64,000 nucleotides of DNA from Anaerocolumna chitinilytica. Its GTDB lineage: Bacteria; Bacillota; Clostridia; Lachnospirales; Lachnospiraceae. The notes under the pieces were generated by a model. The model did not search any database. It was given only the letters and a program-made list of their open reading frames with translations, and was not told the DNA's origin. The position numbers and the translations under genes were made by a program. Each line of letters begins with the position of its first letter. The first letter of the stretch is position 1. Positions 43,785 to 53,468 of this stretch are shown here, piece after piece. The stretch covers positions 3,838,501-3,902,500 of the forward strand of contig NZ_AP023368.1 in assembly GCF_014218355.1 (NCBI RefSeq). Reading direction: 5' to 3'.

Positions 43785-43861
43785 GGCAATTTGCACAAAG
43801 CAGAAAGAACGGATGCGCCTTGGAACCAGCGTGTGAGTCTTTCTGCTTTGTGTAAATTGCC
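43785..43861. repeat. 24-base inverted repeat, function unknown
   Basis: The arms at 43785-43808 and 43838-43861 are complementary over 24 bases with a single G-T mismatch, around a 29-base loop. No T-run follows on either strand. It lies in the 319-base gap between the rhomboid-like gene and the esterase gene, downstream of the former. It could be a small non-coding hairpin RNA, a MITE-like remnant or an mRNA 3' structure. Confidence 0.6.
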
Positions 43862-43911
43862 GTCCCATTGTGAAAAATTGACTTTTTGACGCTCAAATTA
43901 CGAAATATTTT

Positions 43912-44775
43912 TTAGGGTTTTTTTACATGTTCATGCGTAAATAAATGATCCATGCAATATTCATAGTTTCCATCACACTTGGAGCAGAACCTGAACTCCA
44001 GGTTCTCATCGTCCAGTTCAGTTCTTCCGCAGACAGCACACTTATGACGGGTTATCTGCCTTCTTCCATTAAAATCCACAACATTATTGCCTTTTTCACC
44101 ACTTCTTACCTGGCTCTTAAACTGCCTTTTACGCTTAACCTCACCAGGTGAGAACCTTCTATAATTTCTGCTGGAGAAGAAATACAGCAGAAAATTACCA
44201 AGAGCTAATACAATGGCGATGGCCAGAAAATACTGTCCAGAAAGAATAGCCTGTACTAACTGTATCATGATAAAAACGGCATCCAGATAAGCCAGATATT
44301 TAATCTTTATAGGTATGATAAAGAAAAAGAGAATCTGGGTATTCGGATACAAAGTGGCAAAAGCTAAGAACATAGCATAATTAATATACTCCATACCAAG
44401 AGGCTGGCTGTAACCCTTAACCAAGTAGAATACCAGCATTGCTAATACATTCAGCAGTAAGCCACTCAGATAATACAGGTTAAAGCGAAAAGCTCCCCAT
44501 GCATTCTCTAAAGCCGAGCCAATCATATAATAAAAGTAGATACCGATAGCGGCAAATAAGAGATTGCTAAACTGCGGCTGAATTAGAAAGGTAATAATTC
44601 TCCATACCTGTCCCTCCAACAGTTTCCCAATATCAAGCATTAAATACTCATCGTAAAACTGAGGATTTATCTGATTAATAATAAAACCAGTTGCATAAAG
44701 GATTGATACATAAAGCATTAAATTGTGGATTGCATATCTGCCGAACTTTCGTTCCAGTTTATTCAAGAAACTCAT
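43912..44775 (-). CDS. Rhomboid-like membrane protein with C-terminal zinc ribbon, probably inactive
   Basis: 287 residues with about six hydrophobic segments in the first 200, then a basic linker and a Cys-rich tail (CAVCGRTELDD ... FCSKCDGNYEYC). The order of segments and the LEGQVWRIITFLIQP motif match rhomboid proteases. The catalytic GxSG motif is not seen where it should be (GMEYINYAMFLAFATLYP), and the partner His is absent from the last segment. It is thus likely a pseudoprotease of the iRhom/derlin sort. CxxC pairs can bind zinc. CorA is the next gene upstream, 24 bases away. Confidence 0.7.
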   Translation of the reverse strand: MSFLNKLERKFGRYAIHNLMLYVSILYATGFIINQINPQFYDEYLMLDIGKLLEGQVWRIITFLIQPQFSNLLFAAIGIYFYYMIGSALENAWGAFRFNLYYLSGLLLNVLAMLVFYLVKGYSQPLGMEYINYAMFLAFATLYPNTQILFFFIIPIKIKYLAYLDAVFIMIQLVQAILSGQYFLAIAIVLALGNFLLYFFSSRNYRRFSPGEVKRKRQFKSQVRSGEKGNNVVDFNGRRQITRHKCAVCGRTELDDENLEFRFCSKCDGNYEYCMDHLFTHEHVKKP

Positions 44776-44799
44776 TCATTCACATCCCTTTATTTTATC

Positions 44800-45735
44800 C
44801 TAAAACAAATCTTTCTTACGAAATACCATAGCAATAACTGAACTTACAAGTAAAGTAATAAGAATTATTACAACAAATCCGTAACCAGTATTTGCAAAAG
44901 GAATTCCTCCCACATTCATGCCGAAAAAGCTTGCTATCATGGTAGGAATAGACATAACAATAGTAACGGTAGCTAAAAACTTCATAACAATATTTAAATT
45001 ATTTGATATAACAGAGGCAAAAGCATCCATTGTTCCGCTTAAGATTCCGCTGTATATATTAGCCATCTCAATGGCCTGTTTATTTTCGATAATAACATCC
45101 TCAAGGAGTTCTGTATCCTCTGGATATTGTTTAATACTATCAATCTTCAACATCTTCTCCAGTACCACTTCATTGGCCCTTAGTGATGTGGTAAAGTATA
45201 CAAGGCTCTTTTCCAGCTCCAAAAGGTCAATCAGTTCACTGTTCTTTGTTGATATGTGTAATTTATGTTCTATCTGTTCACTTCTTCTGTCAATAATACG
45301 TAAGTACTGTAAGAATACCGTGGCATTTTTATAAAGAATCTGCAAGATAAATCTTGTCTTCTTATATGTGTAGAAATCTCTTACTCTGCCATCCATAAAA
45401 CCTTTTAAAACCTTGGTCTCTTCCAGGCAGACTGTAACAATCAGGTCTTTTGCCACAATTATAGCAAGTGGTATCGTAACATACCTGTCCTTATCATTTC
45501 TTTCTTCCATCGTAGGGATGTCCACTAAAATCAGGGTATAATCATCCTCTACTTCAATTCTTGAGCGTTCCTCTTCATCCAAAGGAGCTCTTAAATGGTC
45601 AATATCAATGTGGCAGCGTTCAGATATTTCAAGTAATTCTGTAGCCGAGGGGTCTGTCATAACCACCCAGCATCCTGCCTCAATAGCATCAAGATAATGT
45701 GTTCCGTCCTCAAATGTCTTTAAAATCTCTATCAT
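44800..45735 (-). CDS. corA: CorA-family magnesium/divalent cation channel
   Basis: A 311-residue pentameric inner-membrane channel. A soluble N-terminal alpha/beta domain and a long stalk helix (residues 1-245) lead to two membrane segments. The selectivity motif GMN lies in FFGMNVGGIPFANTGYGF and the C-terminus carries RKKD. It is transcribed with the rhomboid-like gene downstream. A GC-rich inverted repeat lies immediately upstream and may be a leader element. Magnesium is the usual ion, but cobalt or nickel transport cannot be excluded. Confidence 0.9.
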   Translation of the reverse strand: MIEILKTFEDGTHYLDAIEAGCWVVMTDPSATELLEISERCHIDIDHLRAPLDEEERSRIEVEDDYTLILVDIPTMEERNDKDRYVTIPLAIIVAKDLIVTVCLEETKVLKGFMDGRVRDFYTYKKTRFILQILYKNATVFLQYLRIIDRRSEQIEHKLHISTKNSELIDLLELEKSLVYFTTSLRANEVVLEKMLKIDSIKQYPEDTELLEDVIIENKQAIEMANIYSGILSGTMDAFASVISNNLNIVMKFLATVTIVMSIPTMIASFFGMNVGGIPFANTGYGFVVIILITLLVSSVIAMVFRKKDLF

Positions 45736-45749
45736 GATTCACTCCTTCT

Positions 45750-45799
45750 ACTGCACGGCAAAGCAGAAGAAGTTTCAGACCTAAACTGCCCCGTACAGT
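45750..45799 (-). promoter_or_regulatory. Inverted repeat in the corA leader
   Basis: ACTGCACGGCAAAGCAG and CTGCCCCGTACAGT pair around 19 bases, with the paired block starting about 15 bases before the corA ATG. It does not match a known magnesium riboswitch by eye. The rest of the 324-base gap is AT-rich and shows only the LysM gene terminator. Confidence 0.35.
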
Positions 45800-45993
45800 G
45801 CGTTATTTTGTTTTAATCGTCGATACTCACAACTGGGTCCCGCTTCCATACGGTGTATACGTCCTTTCTTCATAATTGATACCATTGGCATCTTTTTTTA
45901 TCGTCATTTGGTGTCCACTACATTATATGTTTTATCATATTTAATGTCAAATAAAAATCTTTAAAAAAATCGTGAAAATTTTCGGAAAATTGT

Positions 45994-46034
45994 GGGGCTG
46001 CTCTTCCTTCTGTATAAACGTTTCGAAGCAGCCC
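45994..46034 (-). terminator. Terminator of the LysM protein gene
   Basis: GGGGCTGCTCTT pairs with AAGCAGCCC across a 20-base loop, 26 bases beyond the LysM stop. A moderate T-rich tract (AATTTTCC) follows on the minus strand. Confidence 0.55.
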
Positions 46035-46059
46035 GCCTTATTACAGATAAACCGACCGC

Positions 46060-46401
46060 TTAATCATTGTTATTTGGAATGTTAAGCTTAATCCCCGGGA
46101 GAAGCATCATAGCACTCAGACTGTTATTCCGAATCAAATCCTCCATATCAATGGCGTACTTATCCAGAACCGTCTGTACAGAGTCTCCTTCTGCTACCAC
46201 ATACTCGCTTACCTGATCCTGACTTGCTCCTTCAATAACCGGAATACAGATTTCATCTCCAACCTGAAGATTATATATATCCACAAAGGGATTCAGTCTT
46301 AAAATCAAGGGCAGCGGAACATTGTATTCCCTACTGATGCTATAGAGGGTATCCCCGTTTCCGATTACATAATTCCTGCATCGATATTCCTGAAAGTTCA
46401 T
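46060..46401 (-). CDS. Small double-LysM protein
   Basis: 113 residues containing two LysM domains and little else: YVIGNGDTLYSISREYNVPLPLILRLNP ... GDEICIPV (residues about 10-55) and YVVAEGDSVQTVLDKYAIDMEDLI ... GIKLNIP (about 66-110). LysM binds N-acetylglucosamine in peptidoglycan. No signal peptide is visible. A non-exported LysM protein in a spore former suggests a role in the mother cell, such as spore coat or cortex targeting; this is an inference. It is monocistronic. Confidence 0.85.
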   Translation of the reverse strand: MNFQEYRCRNYVIGNGDTLYSISREYNVPLPLILRLNPFVDIYNLQVGDEICIPVIEGASQDQVSEYVVAEGDSVQTVLDKYAIDMEDLIRNNSLSAMMLLPGIKLNIPNNND

Positions 46402-46581
46402 TTACCATCCTTCCACCTTCTATACCTGATTGTCTGTATATTAACAGCAGGTTAGAGTGTGCTTATGTTTCGTTTCCCTATATTATATTATCAAGGAGCT
46501 GTCATTGTTCCAAATATTCCTTTATACCATGTTCATCGTTCTATATATTTCCAAATATAAGGTAACAGTTAAATTCCGGTG

Positions 46582-46610
46582 TTGAACTTCCCATTTTTGT
46601 GTCGTATAAT
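46582..46610 (+). promoter_or_regulatory. Promoter of the CoA-dehydratase activase gene
   Basis: TTGAAC, a 17-base spacer and a perfect TATAAT. The start codon lies 185 bases downstream, so the leader is long. It contains a small GC hairpin (CCCGC/GCGGG, 46675-46696). A second TATAAT at 46631 has no -35. Nothing else is recognised in the 393-base gap. Confidence 0.65.
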
Positions 46611-46794
46611 ATAGGTTATCGGAATTACGCTATAATATGGAAGTAAAATAATTAATTTCCGCTGGCAATATTCCCCCGCGTTGGGCGTACTGCGGGTTAC
46701 AGGTTAAAATATGCATACAAAAGTATGAGTTGTAATCATTTATTATTCCTCTCATATATTATAGTGTTACAATTCTTGTAAGGAGGTAAACCGT

Positions 46795-49700
46795 TTGAGC
46801 GATTATAAAAAACCATACACTTTGGGAATCGATATTGGCTCTACTACCGTTAAAATTGCGGTATTAAATACAGAAAATAAAATCCTTTACTCTGAGTATG
46901 AAAGACATTTCGCAAATATTCAGGAAACACTGGCGAAGCTGCTCGGAAACGCAAAGGAGCAATTAGGTAATATAAAAATAGCACCAGTAATAACCGGTTC
47001 CGGTGGTCTTACCATTTCAAAACATCTTGGTATTCCATTCGTGCAGGAGGTTGTCGCTGTATCTACTTCCCTGCAGGATTATGCTCCTAAAACAGACGTA
47101 GCTATCGAGCTTGGCGGCGAAGATGCTAAAATTATATATTTTACAGGCGGAATCGAGCAAAGGATGAACGGAATCTGTGCCGGGGGTACCGGCTCTTTTA
47201 TTGACCAGATGGCCACCCTGCTTAATACCGATGCATCCGGGCTCAACGAATATGCGAAAGAGTATAAGGCAATCTATCCCATAGCTGCCAGATGCGGTGT
47301 GTTCGCAAAGTCAGATATTCAACCCTTAATTAATGAAGGTGCTACAAAGCCCGATTTATCTGCTTCTATTTTTCAGGCAGTTGTAAATCAGACAATCAGC
47401 GGTCTTGCCTGTGGTAAACCGATTCGAGGAAATGTTGCCTTTCTTGGTGGACCTCTTCATTTCCTGACGGAATTGAAAAATGCCTTTATCCGTACCCTTA
47501 ACCTTACAGATGAAAGTATTATAGCTCCTGAACACTCTCATTTATTTGCTGCCATAGGTGCTGCTATGAACAGCAAATATGATACCATAATCGCTGTAGA
47601 TGATGTTATTCAAAAATTAGCAGAGGGAATCACCATGGATTTTGAAGTAAACCGCATGACTCCCCTCTTCAAAGATCAAAATGAATATGATACTTTTAAG
47701 GAACGCCATTCAAGACAAGCTGTTAAAAAAGGTGACCTGAAAACTTATAGCGGCAATTGTTATCTGGGCATTGATGCAGGGTCTACCACAACAAAGATTG
47801 CCCTTGTCGGCGAAAATGGCGAACTTCTATATTCTTTCTACAGTAATAACAACGGGAGCCCTTTAAAGACTGCAATAAAGTCAGTAAAAGAAATCTATTC
47901 TCTGCTGCCAGAGGATGCTAAGATTGTTCGCTCCTGCTCTACCGGTTATGGTGAAGCTCTCTTAAAATCAGCTCTCATGCTGGATGAAGGAGAAGTTGAA
48001 ACCGTTGCCCATTACTATGCAGCTGCCTTTTTTGAACCAAAAGTAGATTGTATCCTGGATATCGGCGGTCAGGATATGAAGTGCATTAAGATTAAAAATC
48101 AAACCGTTGACAGTGTACAGTTAAATGAAGCTTGCTCCTCCGGCTGCGGTTCCTTTATCGAAACCTTTGCGAAGTCTTTAAATTATGAAGTTGCTGATTT
48201 TGCGAATGTAGCTCTTTTTGCTAAGAATCCTGTGGACTTAGGCTCCAGATGTACGGTATTTATGAATTCCAAGGTTAAGCAGGCCCAAAAGGAAGGTGCA
48301 CAGGTTGCAGATATCTCTTCCGGGTTAGCATACTCCGTTATTAAGAATGCAATTTTTAAGGTTATAAAAATAACAGATCCAAAGGACCTGGGCGAACATG
48401 TCGTTGTTCAGGGCGGTACTTTTTATAACGAAGCTGTTTTAAGAAGCTTTGAACTACTTACCGGCTGTGAAGCAGTTAGACCGGATATCTCAGGTATAAT
48501 GGGTGCCTTCGGAGCAGCTCTGATTGCCAGAGAGCATTATCAGGGCGAAGAAACTACTCTCCTGTCCCTTGAAGATATCAATGGGTTAACCATAGAATCC
48601 TCCATGGGAAGATGTAAACAATGTACCAACAACTGCCGCCTTACTATCAACCGTTTTAATGGGGGAAGACAATTTATCAGCGGTAATCGCTGTGAAAAAG
48701 GCCTTGGCAAAGTTAAAAATGCTGAAAATGTACCTAACCTATTTGATTACAAATTAAAAGCCCTCTTCTCCTATGAACCTCTGTCAGAAGACAAAGCAAA
48801 AAGAGGTACCATAGGAATTCCGAGAGTACTTAATATGTATGAAAACTACCCTTTCTGGTATACCTTCTTTACAGAACTTGGCTACCGGGTTATACTTTCA
48901 CCCGAATCCACCAGAAAAATATACGAGATGGGTATTGAATCCATTCCAAGTGAATCCGAATGCTATCCTGCAAAGCTTGCCCATGGGCATATCATGTGGC
49001 TTATCAAACAGGGTATTGACTTTATATTCTATCCAAGCGTGCCTTATGAACGCTGTGAAGTACCAGGTGCCAATAACCATTACAATTGCCCCATAGTAGC
49101 TTCCTACAGTGAAAACATCAAAAACAATGTGGAAGAGCTTAGAAGCGGTAATATACGTTATGAAAATCCATTTATGTCCTTTGAAAATGAAGAAATTCTG
49201 ACCACTCGTCTGGTTGCAGTTATGAAAGGCATAAATGATGCTTCCTCTAAGGAAGTAAAAGCTGCTGCTCACAAAGCTTGGGCTGAACTTGAAGCGAAAA
49301 GGGAAGACATCAAGAGGAAAGGTGAAGAGACCCTTGCCTATCTGGTTGAAACCGGTAGAAAAGGTATAGTCCTAGCCGGCCGGCCTTACCATATCGATCC
49401 CGAAATCAATCATGGTATCCCTGAGCTGATTAATTCTTATGGTGTGGCTGTATTAACTGAAGATTCCATTTCCCATTTAGGTAAAGTTGACAGACCACTT
49501 GTAGCAGTTGATCAATGGATGTACCACTCCAGACTCTATGCTGCTGCATCTTATACCAAAACCATGCCGAATCTTGAACTAATTCAGTTGAATTCTTTTG
49601 GCTGCGGTCTGGATGCTGTAACCACAGATATGGTTAATGATATTCTAACCAAATCCGGTAAGGTTTATACCGTTTTGAAGATAGATGAAGTAAATAATTT

Positions 49701-51114
49701 AGGTGCTGCTAGGATACGTATCCGCTCTCTCCTTTCTGCTGTCAGAGACAGGGATAGAAAGAAGACTTCCTGTGAAGTTCCCATTGTATCCGATGCACAC
49801 AACAGAGTTGTATTTACGGAGGAAATGCGTAAGGATTACACCCTGCTCTGCCCTCAAATGTCTCCTATTCACTTTGACATCCTGCAGAGTGCCTTAAAGT
49901 CCGGAGGTTATAATGTGGAGATTCTGCCCAATGATAACCGTTCAGCCGTAGACGTAGGCTTAAAATATGTGAATAACGATGCCTGCTACCCATCCCTAAT
50001 GGTAGTCGGACAGATTATGGATGCTCTGCTTTCAGGAAAATATAATCTAAATAAAGTTGCTGTTATGATTACTCAAACAGGCGGCGGCTGCCGTGCCACA
50101 AACTATATTAACTTTATCCGAAGAGCCCTTGAAAAAGCCGGTATGAGCCAGATTCCGGTTATCTCCTTAAGTGCTACCGGAATCGAAAAGAATCCCGGTA
50201 TGAAGTACACACCTAAGCTGATTATGAGTGCTATTCAGGCCTTGGTATACGGAGATGTGTTCATGAGAGTCCTCTACCGAACAAGACCTTATGAAGAGGT
50301 TTCCGGCTCTGCAAATGCCCTCCACCAGAAATGGAATGAGAAGTGCAAGGCTTCAGTTACAAATGCCAAGTGGGGAGAATTCAAGAAGAATATCAGAGGA
50401 ATAATTGAGGATTTTGACAATCTGCCTTTAAAAGATATCAAGAAACCAAGAGTCGGTATTGTTGGTGAGATTCTGGTAAAATTCCTTCCTGCCGCCAATA
50501 ATTATCTAGTCGAACTCCTGGAGGCTGAAGGAGCTGAAGCAGTGGTTCCTGATTTATTGGACTTCTTTATGTATTCCTTCCACAACGCTAGTTTTAAAGC
50601 TGAATATTTAGGCTTTAAAAAATCCTCAGCAAGAATAAGCAATGTCTTAATTCAAGCGTTGGAGCTCTGCAGAAAGGAAGCAAAAGTTGCCTTTGAAAAG
50701 AGTAAACGATTTACCCCACCGGTTCCCATTAAGACCCTTGCTGACTATGCATCACCTATAGTATCCGTGGGTAATCAGACTGGCGAGGGATGGTTCTTAA
50801 CCGGTGAAATGGTTGAATTAATACACTCCGGCGTAAGCAACATTGTGTGTACCCAACCTTTTGCCTGCCTGCCTAATCATATTGTAGGCAAAGGTGTTAT
50901 CAAGGAACTTCGCTTAAGATATCCTGACTCTAACATTGTGGCTGTAGATTATGATCCCGGTGCCAGTGAAGTAAACCAATTAAACAGAATTAAGCTTATG
51001 CTGGCAACCGCTGTGAAAAATATGGATAAACAACAGCTTCATGCAATGGATGTAAAGGACAGCTACCATACCCTTCCTGTTACCTCAAAGACCAGCTTGG
51101 AGACAGGAATGTAA
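46795..51114 (+). CDS. 2-hydroxyacyl-CoA dehydratase activase-type protein (BcrAD/BadFG + DUF2229)
   Basis: A 1439-residue cytoplasmic protein. Two ASKHA ATPase domains come first: [14 protein letters not shown] ... GGEDAKI ... [18 protein letters not shown] (residues about 8-270) and [16 protein letters not shown] ... [12 protein letters not shown] ... [15 protein letters not shown] (about 322-590). They match the iron-sulfur activator HgdC, whose cysteines carry a shared 4Fe-4S cluster. A Cys-rich segment ([17 protein letters not shown]) leads into a DUF2229 domain ([25 protein letters not shown]) and a dehydratase-like C-terminal half ([19 protein letters not shown]). TTG start with AAGGAGG. 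Such giant fusions are common in clostridia. Substrate and role (radical CoA chemistry or a maturation factor) are unknown. Confidence 0.85.
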   Translation: MSDYKKPYTLGIDIGSTTVKIAVLNTENKILYSEYERHFANIQETLAKLLGNAKEQLGNIKIAPVITGSGGLTISKHLGIPFVQEVVAVSTSLQDYAPKTDVAIELGGEDAKIIYFTGGIEQRMNGICAGGTGSFIDQMATLLNTDASGLNEYAKEYKAIYPIAARCGVFAKSDIQPLINEGATKPDLSASIFQAVVNQTISGLACGKPIRGNVAFLGGPLHFLTELKNAFIRTLNLTDESIIAPEHSHLFAAIGAAMNSKYDTIIAVDDVIQKLAEGITMDFEVNRMTPLFKDQNEYDTFKERHSRQAVKKGDLKTYSGNCYLGIDAGSTTTKIALVGENGELLYSFYSNNNGSPLKTAIKSVKEIYSLLPEDAKIVRSCSTGYGEALLKSALMLDEGEVETVAHYYAAAFFEPKVDCILDIGGQDMKCIKIKNQTVDSVQLNEACSSGCGSFIETFAKSLNYEVADFANVALFAKNPVDLGSRCTVFMNSKVKQAQKEGAQVADISSGLAYSVIKNAIFKVIKITDPKDLGEHVVVQGGTFYNEAVLRSFELLTGCEAVRPDISGIMGAFGAALIAREHYQGEETTLLSLEDINGLTIESSMGRCKQCTNNCRLTINRFNGGRQFISGNRCEKGLGKVKNAENVPNLFDYKLKALFSYEPLSEDKAKRGTIGIPRVLNMYENYPFWYTFFTELGYRVILSPESTRKIYEMGIESIPSESECYPAKLAHGHIMWLIKQGIDFIFYPSVPYERCEVPGANNHYNCPIVASYSENIKNNVEELRSGNIRYENPFMSFENEEILTTRLVAVMKGINDASSKEVKAAAHKAWAELEAKREDIKRKGEETLAYLVETGRKGIVLAGRPYHIDPEINHGIPELINSYGVAVLTEDSISHLGKVDRPLVAVDQWMYHSRLYAAASYTKTMPNLELIQLNSFGCGLDAVTTDMVNDILTKSGKVYTVLKIDEVNNLGAARIRIRSLLSAVRDRDRKKTSCEVPIVSDAHNRVVFTEEMRKDYTLLCPQMSPIHFDILQSALKSGGYNVEILPNDNRSAVDVGLKYVNNDACYPSLMVVGQIMDALLSGKYNLNKVAVMITQTGGGCRATNYINFIRRALEKAGMSQIPVISLSATGIEKNPGMKYTPKLIMSAIQALVYGDVFMRVLYRTRPYEEVSGSANALHQKWNEKCKASVTNAKWGEFKKNIRGIIEDFDNLPLKDIKKPRVGIVGEILVKFLPAANNYLVELLEAEGAEAVVPDLLDFFMYSFHNASFKAEYLGFKKSSARISNVLIQALELCRKEAKVAFEKSKRFTPPVPIKTLADYASPIVSVGNQTGEGWFLTGEMVELIHSGVSNIVCTQPFACLPNHIVGKGVIKELRLRYPDSNIVAVDYDPGASEVNQLNRIKLMLATAVKNMDKQQLHAMDVKDSYHTLPVTSKTSLETGM

Positions 51115-51150
51115 TACTGCAGTATTGTAACACTGACTATAAAACTATAT

Positions 51151-51202
51151 AAAGAGAAGCTATCTGGTATATCAATTTAAAAGATACAGATAGCTTCTCT
51201 TT
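51151..51202. terminator. Bidirectional terminator between the activase gene and tyrS
   Basis: A perfect 16-base stem (AAAGAGAAGCTATCTG / CAGATAGCTTCTCTTT) with T-rich tails on both strands lies between two convergent genes. Confidence 0.85.
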
Positions 51203-51344
51203 TATTATGGTTCTATTTTAGGATTATAGCCCTGCTTCATAATTATGGTCCTGTTTCATAACTATGTCTTGTTTCAATAACTGAACCTTATTATAAATAA
51301 ACTCATGGTATTATCTAACCACTTTAGATAGAAGTTTCTCATAG

Positions 51345-52553
51345 CTACTTAATGATTCTGGCAAACTTCTTTTTTCCAATTTTTAATACATCACCGCATA
51401 TTAAGACCTGGTCCAAATCTCCTTGAGTAAGCACTTCCCCGTTAAGAGATATCCCGCCCTGTGCAAGCAGTCTCCTAAAGTCACTTCCGCTGCTAATATA
51501 TTTTTCCTCCGTTAATCTTGGGATAATCCCTGCGAGATTATCCTTCTCCAGATCTATTATAAGCTCCGGTATATCCTCTGGTATCCCTTTGTTTATAAAA
51601 GCCTCCCGGTAGTATTTCTCGGCTTCCTCAACTTCTTCTTTGTGGTATAAGCTTGTAATAATTCTGGCTAACTCATATTTGACATCTCGGGGATTCTTCC
51701 CTTTCTCCAGTTCTTTTTTTATTTCTATCACCTTATCTGGATGTTCATCGGTTACAAGTTCGTAGTATCTGATAATGAGAGAATCCTGGACTTCCATTAC
51801 CTTTTTAAACATTATACTGGCTGGTTCATGAATACCAATATAATTACCAAGGCTCTTACTCATCTTCTCCACTCCATCTAATCCCTCTAAGATTGGCATA
51901 AATACTGCTGCCTGAGGTTCCAGCCCCATCCATTTCTGAAGACTTCTTCCCATGAGAATATTAAATGTTTGATCTGTTCCTCCAATCTCGATATCTGCTT
52001 TCAGAGCAACTGAATCATAAGCCTGCATAAGAGGATAAAAGAATTCATGTAAACCAATGGGTACATTGTTCTTGTATCTTTCGGAAAAATCATCTCTTTC
52101 CAGAATTCTTGCTACGGTTACGGAAGCCGCTAATCGTATAACCTCTTCAAAATCCAACTTCTTAAGCCAGCTGCTGTTAAATACGACCTCCGTCTTCTCC
52201 TTATCTACAATTTCAAAAATCTGATCGGTATAGGTTTTTGCATTCTCTTTTACCTGCTCATCACTAAGGGCAACTCTTCCTTTTGATTTACCGGTTGGAT
52301 CTCCAATTTTCCCTGTAAAATCACCAATAACAATAACTGCTCTATGACCTAGTTCCTGCATTTGCCTGATTTTACGCAACACAACACTGTGCCCTAAATG
52401 AATATCCGGCGCACTTGGATCAAGTCCTAACTTGATAATAAGCCCTCTTTCTTCTGTAACCGCTCTTGCAAGCTTGTTTCTTAATTCCTCCTCTCCAACG
52501 ATTTCCTTTGCCCCCTTAGCAATTATCTTCATCTGCTCTTCTACGGATTTCAT
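51345..52553 (-). CDS. tyrS: Tyrosyl-tRNA synthetase
   Basis: A class I synthetase of 402 residues that charges tRNA-Tyr. The HIGH-type motif HLGHS (in PDIHLGHSVVLRKIRQM), KMSKS (in EKMSKSLGNYIGI) and a C-terminal S4 RNA-binding domain (AQGGISLNGEVLTQGDLDQ) are present. The PDIHLGH form resembles the TyrZ branch. AAAGGACTG precedes the ATG. A T-box leader with a tyrosine specifier lies upstream but is separated from the start by more than 560 bases that hold 34-base tandem repeats. Expression should rise when tRNA-Tyr is uncharged. Confidence 0.96.
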   Translation of the reverse strand: MKSVEEQMKIIAKGAKEIVGEEELRNKLARAVTEERGLIIKLGLDPSAPDIHLGHSVVLRKIRQMQELGHRAVIVIGDFTGKIGDPTGKSKGRVALSDEQVKENAKTYTDQIFEIVDKEKTEVVFNSSWLKKLDFEEVIRLAASVTVARILERDDFSERYKNNVPIGLHEFFYPLMQAYDSVALKADIEIGGTDQTFNILMGRSLQKWMGLEPQAAVFMPILEGLDGVEKMSKSLGNYIGIHEPASIMFKKVMEVQDSLIIRYYELVTDEHPDKVIEIKKELEKGKNPRDVKYELARIITSLYHKEEVEEAEKYYREAFINKGIPEDIPELIIDLEKDNLAGIIPRLTEEKYISSGSDFRRLLAQGGISLNGEVLTQGDLDQVLICGDVLKIGKKKFARIIK

Positions 52554-52706
52554 TACTTTCAGTCCTTTCTCATTTTTTAAGTTTCCTATCTTCCACTAGA
52601 CCTCATGTTTTACATTGGCCATGTATCACTTGAACTCCATCCATTCTTGAAATCAAGCATCTGCTGAGCTCTGTCTCTTCTTGGAGTCTACGTCTGCTGA
52701 GATTGT

Positions 52707-52909
52707 GTCATCCAGTATTCCACGCCTAACTGAGCTCTATCTCATCCTGGATTCCTCGTCTGGCTGCGCTTCGTCTCATCCTGGGTTCTACGTCTGACTG
52801 CGCTTCGTCTCATCCTGGATTTCTCGTCTGGCTGCGCTTCGTCTCATCCCGATTCCACGTCTGGCTGCGCTTCGTCTCATCCTAGTTTCCACGCCTGTTG
52901 ACTCCATAC
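52707..52909. repeat. 34-base tandem repeats in the tyrS leader
   Basis: About six units with a 34-base period, the best conserved at 52741, 52775, 52809 and 52843 (the last lacks one base). They share CTGCGCTTCGTCTCATCC. More degenerate copies extend to about 52675 and 52930. They are direct repeats without spacers, GC-richer than the flanks. They lie between the T-box terminator and tyrS, so they are transcribed. The 34-base period excludes an in-frame repeated peptide. The remaining parts of the region between the repeats and either boundary show nothing recognised. Confidence 0.85.
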
Positions 52910-53115
52910 CGTCATGGAGTCCATGTCTGTTAAGTCCCATATCTTTTGAGATCTCGTGAATGATTTTGAGATAAGCTTGTATGGTTCAAGAGTTTATTTA
53001 AGCATCCTTTAATTACACGTTAGAGGATAAGTAATATTTAAAATCATAAATCCCATAATACTTTAGCTTTGTTATATTAAGTAACTTCTTAGCCAAAGCA
53101 ATTTGATTTACAAAA

Positions 53116-53410
53116 TTAAAAAAGCTCTCATCCTTCTTACGAAAGGACGAGAGCATATACTCCGTGTTACCACCATTTCTTTATAAACAATTCACATTGC
53201 TTACCTCTTCAAGTACTCCACTTTAAGTGGGTTATACTCTAGCACTATAACGTGTGCAGGTTACGTCGCAGCCTACTTATATTGTTCGGTGCGCGGCTCA
53301 AAGATGTATTCATAATCAGACTGCCATGCGCCTCTCATCTACCGGCTGCTTTCTGTTTGGATTACCGATTATTACTTCTTCTTATCATAGCTTTTAAGAC
53401 TTATTAAATT
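53116..53410 (-). promoter_or_regulatory. T-box riboswitch leader, tyrosine-specific
   Basis: On the minus strand the leader ends with the T-box core TGGTGGTAACACGG (53162-53175) and a terminator hairpin GCTCTCGTCC ... GGATGAGAGC followed by TTTTTT (53118-53154). A TAC triplet at 53306-53308 in a GAATACA context fits the specifier codon for tyrosine. The TGGT bulge can pair with the ACCA end of tRNA-Tyr. Uncharged tRNA-Tyr should stabilise the antiterminator. The next gene downstream is tyrS, which agrees with the specifier. Confidence 0.9.
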
Positions 53411-53416
53411 GTATAC

Positions 53417-53445
53417 ATTATAGGAAGGTTTTTTCAGTTTGTCAA
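53417..53445 (-). promoter_or_regulatory. Promoter of the T-box leader and tyrS
   Basis: A consensus promoter on the minus strand: TTGACA, 17 bases, TATAAT. Transcription would start near 53410, just before the T-box stem I. It lies back-to-back with the TetR promoter. Confidence 0.85.
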
Positions 53446-53468
53446 GTTAAATATATTTTATATTTCTA

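Noticed and set aside
43785..43861. 24-base inverted repeat considered as an insertion sequence
   Set aside because: No transposase and only 29 bases between the arms; at most a MITE-like remnant.
45750..45799. corA leader hairpin considered as an M-box or ykkC-type riboswitch
   Set aside because: The element is too short (about 50 bases) and lacks the multi-helix layout of these riboswitches; kept only as an unspecified inverted repeat.
48839..49897. Out-of-frame plus- and minus-strand frames inside the activase gene
   Set aside because: They overlap well-supported catalytic domains in another frame and lack start signals.
52707..52909. 34-base repeats considered as a CRISPR array
   Set aside because: Units are contiguous with no unique spacers and diverge among themselves; no cas genes are near.
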